From NCBI GenBank assembly GCA_964600225.1, contig CAZRIT010000051.1:1-13697 (forward strand): a stretch of 13,697 nucleotides of DNA. Reading direction: 5' to 3'. Below the pieces are notes generated by a model. That model was not told the DNA's origin. It did no database searches and saw nothing but the letters and a program-made list of their open reading frames with translations. A program made the position numbers and the translations under genes. Of this stretch, positions 7,131 through 13,697 are shown piece by piece. Origin of the DNA: CAZRIT01 sp964600225 (lineage in GTDB: Bacteria; Bacillota; Clostridia; Christensenellales; CAG-138). Numbering within the stretch: position 1 is the stretch's first letter; each line of letters starts with the position of its first letter.

Positions 7131-8627
7131 ATGCTTGCTGAAATCTTAACGTTGGAACACCTGCTCATGGCCGCCCTGGGCGTCGTGGTCGGCATCGTAT
7201 TCGGGGCCATTCCCGGCATGACGGCAACGATGGCGGTTGCGGTTTTCCTGCCGCTGACCTACGCGTACGATCTGATGACGTCGCTGTTTTTGCTGCTTGG
7301 CCTGTATGTGGGGGGCATATCGGGCGGATTGATCCCCGCCATCCTCATCAACATCCCGGGCACGCCGTCGTCGATTACCACCTGCTTTGACGGACACCCC
7401 ATGGCCATGCGCGGCGAGGGCGAGCGCGCGCTCAAAATCGGCATCACCGCTTCGCTGCTGGGCGGGCTCATCAGCCTTATGTGCCTGGCGCTGTTTACGC
7501 CGCCGCTGGCGAAGTTGGCCATCAAATTTTCGGCGGTTGAAAAGTTTTTGGTGATCCTGTTTGCCATGACCATCATCTCCGCGCTCTCCAAGGGCAAAAT
7601 GCTGGTGGGCATATTCATGGGCTTTCTGGGCGTGCTGGTTTCGCTGATGGGCACGTTTGACGATAACAACAAGCTGCGTCTGGTGCCGCATGCGCTGCGC
7701 AAGCCCTTGATCTACGGCTTTGCGCTGCTGCCCGTATTGATCGGCCTGTTCGCGCTCGGACAGATGTTCGAGGAGGCGGAAAAGGGCATGCAGAAGAACG
7801 ATATCAACGATGCGGTGCTCAAACAGAACAAGGTGAAGTTCCGCTTCAGCGATTTTAAGAATAATTACATCAATATCATCCGTTCCAGCCTGCTTGGCAC
7901 GTTTGTGGGCGTGCTGCCGGGCGTTGGCGGCAGTGCGGCGAGCCTTTTGGCCTACTCGCAGGCCAAAAACTTCTCCAAGCACCCCGAGGAGATGGGCCAT
8001 GGCGCCAAGGAGGGCCTGATCGCCAGCGAGGCGGCCAACAACGGCCTGACGGGCGGCGCGCTGATTCCGCTGTTGTCCATGGGCATTCCCGGGGATTCCA
8101 CCACGGCCGTGCTCATCGGCGCGTTCGCGCTGCAGGGCATGCAGATCGGCCCGCTGTTTATCACCAACAACCCGAGCCTTTGGAATACGATACTGATTGC
8201 GCTTTTGATCTGCAACCTCATCATGTTTGCGGTGATGTTCTTTCCGATCAAGTATGTATCGCGCATCATCTACATCCCCAAGCAGCGGATGTATCCCATC
8301 ATCATCCTCATGTGCATCGTGGGCGCATACGCCTGCAATTACGGCGTGATGTTTGATGTGTGGAGCCTGGTGGTGTTTGGCGTGCTGGGATACCTGTTCA
8401 TCAAGCTCAAGCTGCCTGCCACGCCGTTTTTGATCGGCTTTATCCTCGGCGGGGACATGGAGAAGTACTTTGTCGATGCGCTCAAGGGCAGCGCGGGCGA
8501 CCTGTCGATCTTTTTCACCCGCGGCCCCATCTGCTGGGTGCTGTGGGCGCTGATTGCCGCATCGGTAACCTATGCCGTCGTTTCCGAAGTGCGCGACAAA
8601 AAGAAGCGCAACGCTGCCGCCGCGTAG
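7131..8627 (+). CDS. tctA: Tripartite tricarboxylate transporter large permease (TctA family)
   Basis: The large channel-forming permease of the TTT transporter, about 12 membrane segments, probably driven by an ion gradient. The 498-residue length is normal. Both TctA signature regions are clear: the N-terminal GAIPGMTATMAVAVFLPLTY and GGISGGLIPAILINIPGTPS followed by a DGHPMA motif, and the internal GVLPGVGGSAASLLAYSQAK with SEAANNGLTGGALIPLLSMG and IPGDSTTA. The chosen start at 7131 (MLAEIL) has an AAAGGAG site 9 bases upstream; a longer frame starting inside tctB has none. The protein ends with a basic tail (RDKKKRN). With tctC and tctB it forms a complete transporter, predicted to import the aldarate used by GudD. 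Confidence 0.95.
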   Translation: MLAEILTLEHLLMAALGVVVGIVFGAIPGMTATMAVAVFLPLTYAYDLMTSLFLLLGLYVGGISGGLIPAILINIPGTPSSITTCFDGHPMAMRGEGERALKIGITASLLGGLISLMCLALFTPPLAKLAIKFSAVEKFLVILFAMTIISALSKGKMLVGIFMGFLGVLVSLMGTFDDNNKLRLVPHALRKPLIYGFALLPVLIGLFALGQMFEEAEKGMQKNDINDAVLKQNKVKFRFSDFKNNYINIIRSSLLGTFVGVLPGVGGSAASLLAYSQAKNFSKHPEEMGHGAKEGLIASEAANNGLTGGALIPLLSMGIPGDSTTAVLIGAFALQGMQIGPLFITNNPSLWNTILIALLICNLIMFAVMFFPIKYVSRIIYIPKQRMYPIIILMCIVGAYACNYGVMFDVWSLVVFGVLGYLFIKLKLPATPFLIGFILGGDMEKYFVDALKGSAGDLSIFFTRGPICWVLWALIAASVTYAVVSEVRDKKKRNAAAA

Positions 8628-8652
8628 CGGGGAATTATTAGCGCGCGTTATA

Positions 8653-8667
8653 GAATGCACAGCATTC
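8653..8667. promoter_or_regulatory. Small dyad upstream of garR
   Basis: GAATGC-ACA-GCATTC is an exact 6-base inverted repeat just upstream of the -35 box at 8673. It could be an operator for an internal promoter. It is short, so chance is possible. Confidence 0.3.
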
Positions 8668-8672
8668 GTTGA

Positions 8673-8701
8673 TTGACAAACCTGTCGGGCGGGACAAGAA
8701 T
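8673..8701 (+). promoter_or_regulatory. Putative internal promoter before garR
   Basis: A perfect TTGACA (8673-8678) is followed after 17 bases by AAGAAT (8696-8701, 4 of 6). It lies in the 108-base gap between tctA and garR, one of the longest gaps in the plus-strand cluster. It would start transcription near 8708, shortly before the AGGAGG site at 8721. Confidence 0.45.
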
Positions 8702-8735
8702 AGTAAGTGAGAATCATGCTAGGAGGGATATCTAT

Positions 8736-9617
8736 ATGAAAATCGGATTGATCGGCTTGGGCATCATGGGCAAGCCCATGGCCAAGAACATGCTCAAAGC
8801 GGGCTATTCCCTGATGGTGAGCGACCTGAACCGGGCGGCCGTGGACGAGGTGGTGGCCGCGGGCGCCGTGCGCGCGGACAACCTGGAAATCGGCAGAACG
8901 TGCGACGTGGTGCTGACCATGCTCCCCAACAGCCCGCACGTCAAGGCGGTGATGCTTGGTGAAAACGGCGTGGCCGATGTTATGCAAAAGGGCGCGACGT
9001 TTATCGATATGTCCAGCATCAGCCCCATTGCCTCCAAGGAGATTGCCGAGGTACTCGGCAAAAAGGGCATCGACATGCTGGATGCGCCCGTATCGGGCGG
9101 TGAGCCCAAAGCCATCGACGGCACGCTGTCGTTCATGGTCGGCGGCAAGCAGGAGGTGTTCGACAAGTTCAAGCCGCTTTTGTCCACCATGGGCGCGTCG
9201 GTGGTGCGCTGCGGCGACGTGGGCGCGGGCAACACCACCAAGCTTGCCAACCAGATTGTCGTGGCGCTCAATATTGCCGCCGTGGGCGAGGCGCTGATGC
9301 TCTCCAAAAAGGCGGGCGTCGACCCCGAGCTGGTGTTCGAGGCAATTCGAGGCGGTTTGGCGGGCAGCACCGTGATGGAGGCAAAGGCGCCCATGATGCT
9401 GAGCGGCAACTACAAGCCCGGCTTCAAGATCGATCTGCACATCAAGGACCTCAACAACGCATTGGAAGCGGGCCACTCCGTCGGTTCGCCGCTGCCGCTG
9501 ACGGCCGCGGTGATGGAGATGCTGCAGACCATGCGCGCCGAGGGCTGCGGGCAGGAGGATCACAGCGCCATCTCCAAGTATTACGAGCTGATCACGCGCG
9601 AGCGCATCGGCGCATAG
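8736..9617 (+). CDS. garR: Tartronate semialdehyde reductase (2-hydroxy-3-oxopropionate reductase)
   Basis: A beta-hydroxyacid dehydrogenase that reduces tartronate semialdehyde to D-glycerate with NAD(P)H. The 293 residues match E. coli GarR closely. The Rossmann motif GLGIMGKPMAKN begins at residue 7. Near-identical blocks are LPNSPHVK, DMSSISP, and the substrate loop DAPVSGGEPKAIDGTL (116-131). The catalytic lysine is K169 in GAGNTTKLANQ, followed by AIRGGLAGSTV and KIDLHIKDLNNAL. The start at 8736 has an AGGAGG site 9 bases upstream. It is 25 bases from the aldolase gene. Its presence shows that the pathway passes through tartronate semialdehyde and so needs an aldolase, not the dehydratase route to 2,5-dioxovalerate. 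Confidence 0.95.
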   Translation: MKIGLIGLGIMGKPMAKNMLKAGYSLMVSDLNRAAVDEVVAAGAVRADNLEIGRTCDVVLTMLPNSPHVKAVMLGENGVADVMQKGATFIDMSSISPIASKEIAEVLGKKGIDMLDAPVSGGEPKAIDGTLSFMVGGKQEVFDKFKPLLSTMGASVVRCGDVGAGNTTKLANQIVVALNIAAVGEALMLSKKAGVDPELVFEAIRGGLAGSTVMEAKAPMMLSGNYKPGFKIDLHIKDLNNALEAGHSVGSPLPLTAAVMEMLQTMRAEGCGQEDHSAISKYYELITRERIGA

Positions 9618-9642
9618 CCAAGCGGCGGGAAAGGAGCACACC

Positions 9643-10536
9643 ATGGCATTTCAACCCAAGGGCATCGTCGTGCCGATCGTTACGCCCTTCAAAAAGGACG
9701 GCAGCATCCATTTCCCCGTATATCGTCAACTGGTCGATCACCTGATCCGTAGCGGCGTCCACGGCATATTCCCCATGGGCACCACGGGCGAGTTCTACGG
9801 CATCTCCGATGAGGAAGCGGTGGAGCTGTTGCAGGCGACGGTGGAGGCGGTCAACGGCCGTGTGCCCGTCTACGCGGGCGCAAACCACATCACCACGCGC
9901 GGGGTCACGCGCTTCATCCGCCTTTGCGAAAACGTCAAGGGCATCGATGCGCTGTCGGTGCTGACTCCGATGTTTGTATCCCAAACGCAGGATGAACTGT
10001 ACGCGCACTATAAAACCATTGCCGAAAGCACCAAGCTTCCCATTGTGATGTACAACAACAAGCCCAAGACGAACGTGACCATCGAGCCCAAAACCGTCAG
10101 GCGGCTTGCCCAAATCCCCAACATTGTGGCTGTGAAGGATTCCACGGGCGATTTTACCAACGCCATCGAGTACATCCGTTTGACCAAGGATATCCCCGAT
10201 TTTTCTGTGATGCTCGGCCGCGATACGCTCATCCACGCGGGCCTGTGCCATGGCTCGACGGGCTCCATTGCCTCCTGCGCCAACGTTGCGCCCCGGCTCA
10301 TTGCCGATATCTACGATAAGTATGTTGCGGGCGACTTGGCGGACTCGCTGGAGGCGCAGATGCGCCTCAACCCCTTGCGCATTGCCACCAACCTTGCCAC
10401 CTTCCCCGCAATCATCAAGGCGGGGCTGGAGCTGGAGGGGTTTGAGGTGGGCAAGTGCCTGCCGCCCATCGGCCCTGTGAGCGAGGAAGCGCTGGCCGTC
10501 GTGCGCAGCGTATTGCAGGATCTGCAGTTGATCTGA
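9643..10536 (+). CDS. DapA/NAL-family class I lyase, candidate 5-keto-4-deoxyglucarate aldolase
   Basis: A pyruvate-dependent Schiff-base lyase of the dihydrodipicolinate synthase / N-acetylneuraminate lyase family, 297 residues, (beta/alpha)8 barrel. The Schiff-base lysine is K165 (VAVKDSTGD), the catalytic tyrosine Y137 (VMYNNKPKTN), and the pyruvate-carboxylate loop GTTGE is at 46-50. The arginine that binds the second carboxylate in true DapA (R138 in E. coli) is replaced by K142, so lysine biosynthesis is unlikely. The YNRDN-type segment I associate with ketodeoxyglucarate dehydratase (KdgD) is absent. Between garR and the downstream glycerate kinase gene, with no GarL in sight, it probably cleaves 5-keto-4-deoxyglucarate to pyruvate and tartronate semialdehyde. 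The family call is firm; the substrate is inferred from context. An AAAGGAG site precedes the start. Confidence 0.88.
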   Translation: MAFQPKGIVVPIVTPFKKDGSIHFPVYRQLVDHLIRSGVHGIFPMGTTGEFYGISDEEAVELLQATVEAVNGRVPVYAGANHITTRGVTRFIRLCENVKGIDALSVLTPMFVSQTQDELYAHYKTIAESTKLPIVMYNNKPKTNVTIEPKTVRRLAQIPNIVAVKDSTGDFTNAIEYIRLTKDIPDFSVMLGRDTLIHAGLCHGSTGSIASCANVAPRLIADIYDKYVAGDLADSLEAQMRLNPLRIATNLATFPAIIKAGLELEGFEVGKCLPPIGPVSEEALAVVRSVLQDLQLI

Positions 10537-10559
10537 TATAGTATACATAACCGATACGC

Positions 10560-10604
10560 ACGGGCGCGCGGGGCTGAATTTGGCCATCGGCGCCCGTTTG
10601 TTTG
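10560..10604 (+). terminator. Possible weak terminator or attenuator before the AEC permease gene
   Basis: ACGGGCGC (10560-10567) pairs with GCGCCCGT (10590-10597) around a 22-base loop, followed by TTGTTTG. The T-tract is short and broken, so partial read-through into the permease gene is likely. Confidence 0.45.
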
Positions 10605-10626
10605 GGAAAGGGAGCGGGGAAACAAC

Positions 10627-11535
10627 ATGCAGAGCTTTATCACCATGGCTCAAATTCAGGGGCTGCTGTTTGTGTATATGCTGGTGGGATACTTTGTCAG
10701 AAAGGCCAAGCTGTTCGACGAGGGCGCCATCCGCGGCTGTACCAACCTGCTCATCTATGTGCTGCTGCCGTGCATGGTGCTGGATTCCTTTCATCGGGAG
10801 TGCGATATCGGCCAGCTCATCGCCGCAGGGCGGATGCTGATTGTGGCGTTTGCCGCCAGCTTTCTGGCCATTCTGCTCGGGAAACTCCTATACCGCCGCT
10901 ACCCCGTCGAAAAGCAGACCATCATGCGCTACGGCACGCTGGTGGCCAACTCGGGCTTTGCGGGGCTGCCCATGGCCAAGCTTGCGTACGGCGAGCTGGG
11001 GCTGTTTTATGCATCCATATTCGTCATTCCCACGCGCATATTCATGTGGAGCGCGGGCATTTCCATGTTTACCGTGACCGATCGTGCGGAACGTCTGCGC
11101 AAGGTGCTGTTGAACCCGGGCATCATTGCGGTGGTGGTGGGTATGGCCGTGATGCTGCTGCAAATCCCGATTCCCACGATGGTGGGCAACGTGATAGCCA
11201 ACCTGGGCGATTGCACAACGGTGCTGTCGCTGGTGATCGTGGGGGCGATACTGGCGGAGGTGGACGTGAAATCCATCTTTCGGCTCGATGTGCTGTACCT
11301 GTCCGCGGTGCGGCTGATTCTCATGCCGCTGTTGGTGATCGTCCTTTGCCGCGTGCTCGCCGTCGATCCGACGGCCACCGCCTGCGGCGCGATTCTGACG
11401 GGCATGCCCGTTGGCTCCACAACCGCCATCCTTGCCAAAAAGTACGGCGCGGATGCGGGGTTTGCATCCAAATGCGTGTTTTTATCGGTCGTGTTGAGCC
11501 TGATTACTATCCCGCTACTGTCGCTCGTGTTATAA
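10627..11535 (+). CDS. AEC-family (auxin efflux carrier-like) permease
   Basis: A 302-residue integral membrane protein of the AEC family, which includes bacterial malate/malonate carriers. It has about ten hydrophobic segments in two five-helix halves. Family landmarks are the N-terminal GYFVRKAKLF and TNLLIYVLLPCMVL, the mid-region ANSGFAGLPMAKLAYGE with the crossover-type NSGFAGLP, and the C-terminal TGMPVGSTTAILAKKYG. The start is preceded by GGGAG in a purine-rich stretch. It sits between the aldolase and glycerate kinase genes, so it may export or import a pathway acid such as glycerate or pyruvate, or give a second route for the aldarate. The substrate cannot be read from sequence. Its stop codon lies within a TATAAT box for the next gene. 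Confidence 0.9.
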   Translation: MQSFITMAQIQGLLFVYMLVGYFVRKAKLFDEGAIRGCTNLLIYVLLPCMVLDSFHRECDIGQLIAAGRMLIVAFAASFLAILLGKLLYRRYPVEKQTIMRYGTLVANSGFAGLPMAKLAYGELGLFYASIFVIPTRIFMWSAGISMFTVTDRAERLRKVLLNPGIIAVVVGMAVMLLQIPIPTMVGNVIANLGDCTTVLSLVIVGAILAEVDVKSIFRLDVLYLSAVRLILMPLLVIVLCRVLAVDPTATACGAILTGMPVGSTTAILAKKYGADAGFASKCVFLSVVLSLITIPLLSLVL

Positions 11536-11536
11536 T
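11528..11536 (+). promoter_or_regulatory. Extended -10 promoter element before the glycerate kinase gene
   Basis: TGT-TATAAT is a perfect extended -10 element 46 bases before the glycerate kinase start. I see no convincing -35 box at the right distance. The TAA stop of the permease gene is inside the box, so use of this promoter would overlap the end of the upstream gene. Confidence 0.35.
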
Positions 11537-11581
11537 GGTGCAAAAACTTGCATATTCCGCTTACGATAAGGAGGCAACCAC

Positions 11582-12694
11582 ATGAAACAACGCTTTATCC
11601 TGGCGCCCGACTCGTTCAAAGGAACCATGCGCGCCAATGAAATATGCGATATCTGGGAGGGCGCGATTCGGCAGCACCTGCCCGAAGCGCTGGTGACGCG
11701 CATCCCCATGGCCGATGGCGGCGAGGGACTGACGGAGGCGTATCTGCACGTTTTCGGCGGGGAGCGCATCGACTGCACGGTGACGGGCCCGTTGGGCAAG
11801 CCTTTGGACGCGTACTACGGCATCCTGCCCGATGGCAGCGCCGTGATCGAGATGGCGGCGGCGGCGGGGCTGGAGCTGATGGGGGAGGCAAGAAAGCCCC
11901 TGACGGCCACGACGTACGGCGTGGGCATGATGCTTGCGGACGCGGCGCGGCGCGGGGTGAAAAAGGTGCTGCTCGGACTGGGCGGCAGCGCCACCAACGA
12001 TGGCGGCGTCGGCATGGCCGCGGCGCTCGGGTTTCGGTTTTTGAATGCCGACGGCAAGCCCGTCGAGCCGCTGGCGAAGAACATTTGGGCGATTGCTACG
12101 ATTGTGCCGCCCGAGCAGGCCCTGCCGCTTTCCGTTACCGCGGCGTGCGATGTGGATAACCCGCTCTGCGGGCCCAACGGGGCCACCTGCACCTTTGGCC
12201 CGCAAAAGGGCGTTACCAAGGAGCAAATGCCGATANNNNNNNNNNCGGGGGTCGTGGCGCACGATCTTGGCAAGGATGTTTTGGATGTGCCGGGCGCGGG
12301 CGCCGCGGGCGGCATGGGCGCGGCGGTGCTCGCATTTTTAAACGGCGCTCTCAAGCCGGGCATCGATGCGTTCCTGGACGCGGCGCAGTTTGACGCGTTG
12401 CTTTCGGATGCGGATTGCGTATTCACGGGCGAGGGCCGCATGGATGCGCAGAGCGCGCACGGCAAGGTGCCCATGGGCGTGGGGCTGCGCTGCAAAAGGG
12501 CGGGCGTTCCGTGCATTGCGCTGTGCGGCTCCCTTGGCGGCGGCGCGGAGGAAATGTATCAACACGGCATCACGGCGGCGTTTGCCTCCGTGCGCGGCAC
12601 CTGCGATTTTCGACAGGTGCAGGCAACCTGCCGCGAGGACACCAAGCTATTGATGGATGCGGTGCTGCGGCTGATGCTTGGGGTTCGGCAGTGA
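11582..12694 (+). CDS. garK: Glycerate 2-kinase (GarK/GlxK family), with an internal assembly gap
   Basis: Phosphorylates D-glycerate with ATP to 2-phosphoglycerate, the last step that joins aldarate breakdown to lower glycolysis. Conserved blocks in order are APDSFKG (8-14), MADGGEG (43-49), VTGPLG (67-72), IEMAAAAGLEL (about 89-99), GLGGSATNDGG (132-142), ACDVDNPLCG (188-197) and FGPQKG (205-210). After the gap come DVPGAGAAGGMGAA and FTGEGRMDAQSAHGKVP. Ten N follow residue 218. Compared with E. coli GarK, about five residues more than the placeholder allows are missing there, and the frame is kept on both sides. The gene is therefore probably intact in the organism. An AAGGAGG site lies 7 bases before the start. 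It ends 10 bases before the DUF362 gene, suggesting co-transcription. Confidence 0.95.
   Translation: MKQRFILAPDSFKGTMRANEICDIWEGAIRQHLPEALVTRIPMADGGEGLTEAYLHVFGGERIDCTVTGPLGKPLDAYYGILPDGSAVIEMAAAAGLELMGEARKPLTATTYGVGMMLADAARRGVKKVLLGLGGSATNDGGVGMAAALGFRFLNADGKPVEPLAKNIWAIATIVPPEQALPLSVTAACDVDNPLCGPNGATCTFGPQKGVTKEQMPIXXXXGVVAHDLGKDVLDVPGAGAAGGMGAAVLAFLNGALKPGIDAFLDAAQFDALLSDADCVFTGEGRMDAQSAHGKVPMGVGLRCKRAGVPCIALCGSLGGGAEEMYQHGITAAFASVRGTCDFRQVQATCREDTKLLMDAVLRLMLGVRQ
12236..12245. other. Assembly gap (10 N) inside the glycerate kinase gene
   Basis: Ten N act as a placeholder. Both flanks are in the same frame when 10 bases are read, so the true length is 1 modulo 3. Comparison with E. coli GarK between FGPQKG and DVPGAGAAGG suggests about 25 bases. 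Confidence 0.9.
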
Positions 12695-12704
12695 GGGGCA
12701 TATG

Positions 12705-13697
12705 ATGGACAGAACGGTTTACGAAGTGTTCGGCAGCGACGCCAAGACCATGACCATGGCGCTTTTGGAGGCGGCCGAGGTCAACGAGCGGATTCCCGCG
12801 GGCGCGTCGATTGCGCTCAAGCCCAATCTGGTCGTGCCCAAATCACCCGATAGCGGCGCAACCACGCATGCGGGCGTGCTGGAGGGCATACTGGAATATC
12901 TGACCGAGCATGGCCGCCGCAACATGGCTGTGATCGAGGGCGCATGGGTGGGCGACAGCACGCGCCGCGGCTTTGCGGTATGTGGTTACGACGCTTTGGC
13001 CAAGCGCTTCCACGCGGAACTGATCGATTTGAAACAGGACAAAACGCGTACCGTGCAGACCAAGATCGGCCCCATGGAGATCTGCTGCAAGGCGCTGGAT
13101 ACGGATTACCTGATCAACCTGCCCGTGCTCAAGGGGCATTGCCAGACGGTGATGACGTGCTCGCTCAAAAACTGCAAGGGCTGCATTCCCGATAAGGAGA
13201 AGCGCCGCTTCCATGCGCTGGGGCTGCACCGTCCCATTGCGGCGCTGGCGGCCGCGCTGAAGCCGCAGCTGACCATTGTGGACGCCATCTGCGGCGATTT
13301 GGATTTTGAGGAGGGCGGCACGCCCGTGCCGATGAACCGCATGCTGCTGGGCACGGATATGGTCATGCTCGATGCGTACGGCTGCCGATTGATGGGCATC
13401 CGTCCGAGCGACGTATCGTATATCGCGCTGGCCGAGTCGTTCGGCGCGGGCCATGCGGCCATGGCGGAAAACGAACTTGTGCAACTCAACACGCCCGATT
13501 GCGCGCAGGGCGCGTTCAGCCCCGTGGGCATCGTCAAAAAGCTGACCAAAAACGTCGATGCGCGGCAGGCCTGCTCGGCCTGCTTTGGTAACCTTGTCCA
13601 TGCGCTCTATCGCATGGAGCGCGAGGGCACGCCCTGCCGTGAACCTATCGCCATCGGGCAGGGGTTTTCCGATGTGCCCGTCGATGGCGTGGGGGTT
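12705..13697 (+). CDS. DUF362 domain protein (C-terminus beyond window)
   Basis: An open frame of 331 codons that runs off the window end. The translation starts MDRTVYEVFGSDAKTM. The start at 12705 is chosen over the adjacent ATG at 12702 because GAGGGG (12693-12698) is then 6 bases away. It matches the DUF362 family: ALKPNLVVPKSPDSGATTH near residues 43-61, LINLPVLKGH and the core TCSLKNCKGCIPDKEKRRFH around 151-170, then LTIVDAICGD and MLDAYGCRLMG. Cysteine pairs C157/C160 (NCKGC) and C290/C293 (CSAC) could bind a metal or iron-sulfur cluster. No signal peptide or membrane segment is seen. The function of DUF362 is not established. The 10-base spacing from the glycerate kinase gene and the aldarate setting point to a linked metabolic role. 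Confidence 0.88.
   Translation, partial: MDRTVYEVFGSDAKTMTMALLEAAEVNERIPAGASIALKPNLVVPKSPDSGATTHAGVLEGILEYLTEHGRRNMAVIEGAWVGDSTRRGFAVCGYDALAKRFHAELIDLKQDKTRTVQTKIGPMEICCKALDTDYLINLPVLKGHCQTVMTCSLKNCKGCIPDKEKRRFHALGLHRPIAALAAALKPQLTIVDAICGDLDFEEGGTPVPMNRMLLGTDMVMLDAYGCRLMGIRPSDVSYIALAESFGAGHAAMAENELVQLNTPDCAQGAFSPVGIVKKLTKNVDARQACSACFGNLVHALYRMEREGTPCREPIAIGQGFSDVPVDGVGV

Noticed and set aside
7146..9644. 832-codon minus-strand frame opposite tctA and garR
   Set aside because: It covers two well-supported genes and their intergenic region, is rich in H, R, Q and A, has no domain I recognise, and lacks a ribosome site.
9643..10536. Assignment as dihydrodipicolinate synthase (dapA) or ketodeoxyglucarate dehydratase (kdgD)
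   Set aside because: The DapA arginine is replaced by K142 and no lysine genes are near. The segment after the catalytic tyrosine (YNNKPK) does not look like KdgD, and the garR and glycerate kinase context calls for an aldolase.
9592..10794. 400-codon minus-strand frame opposite the aldolase gene
   Set aside because: It is a shadow of the DapA-family gene with biased composition and no recognisable family.

Overview
The window (13,697 bases, GC-rich, with two 10-N assembly gaps) looks like a metagenome-assembled or draft genome of an anaerobic Clostridia-type Firmicute. The evidence is strong AGGAGG-type ribosome sites before most genes, a Gram-positive-style lipoprotein signal on a solute receptor, an iron-dependent alcohol dehydrogenase with a clostridial-type tail, and AT-rich promoter islands in otherwise GC-rich DNA. 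The exact lineage cannot be read from this sequence. I found no rRNA, tRNA, CRISPR array or insertion sequence.

Layout. Positions 1-192 hold two interspersed palindromic repeat elements. An iron-containing alcohol dehydrogenase (338-1542) and a LysR-type regulator (1709-2647) lie on the minus strand. The dehydrogenase is followed by a strong terminator and preceded by its own promoter and a perfect 32-base dyad. A 173-base AT-rich divergent promoter region separates the LysR gene from a long plus-strand cluster reaching the end of the window: glucarate dehydratase (gudD), a LarA-superfamily protein, a tripartite tricarboxylate-type transporter (tctC-tctB-tctA), tartronate semialdehyde reductase (garR), a DapA/NAL-family class I aldolase, an AEC-family permease, glycerate 2-kinase, and a DUF362 protein cut by the window end.

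How the genes work together. The cluster reads as an aldarate (D-glucarate-type) catabolic regulon. The TTT transporter would import the sugar diacid. GudD would dehydrate it to 5-keto-4-deoxyglucarate. An aldolase would split this into pyruvate and tartronate semialdehyde, GarR would reduce the latter to glycerate, and glycerate kinase would deliver 2-phosphoglycerate to lower glycolysis. The usual class II aldolase GarL is absent; the DapA-family lyase between garR and the permease is the natural candidate to replace it.

The most interesting member is the LarA-like protein directly after gudD. It keeps the spacing of the residues that bind the nickel-pincer cofactor and run proton transfer in lactate racemase (R61, H93, H158, K171, H187). 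It may be an aldarate 2-epimerase that funnels other diastereomers into GudD. The DUF362 protein at the far end has no assigned role and is a second candidate for new biochemistry.
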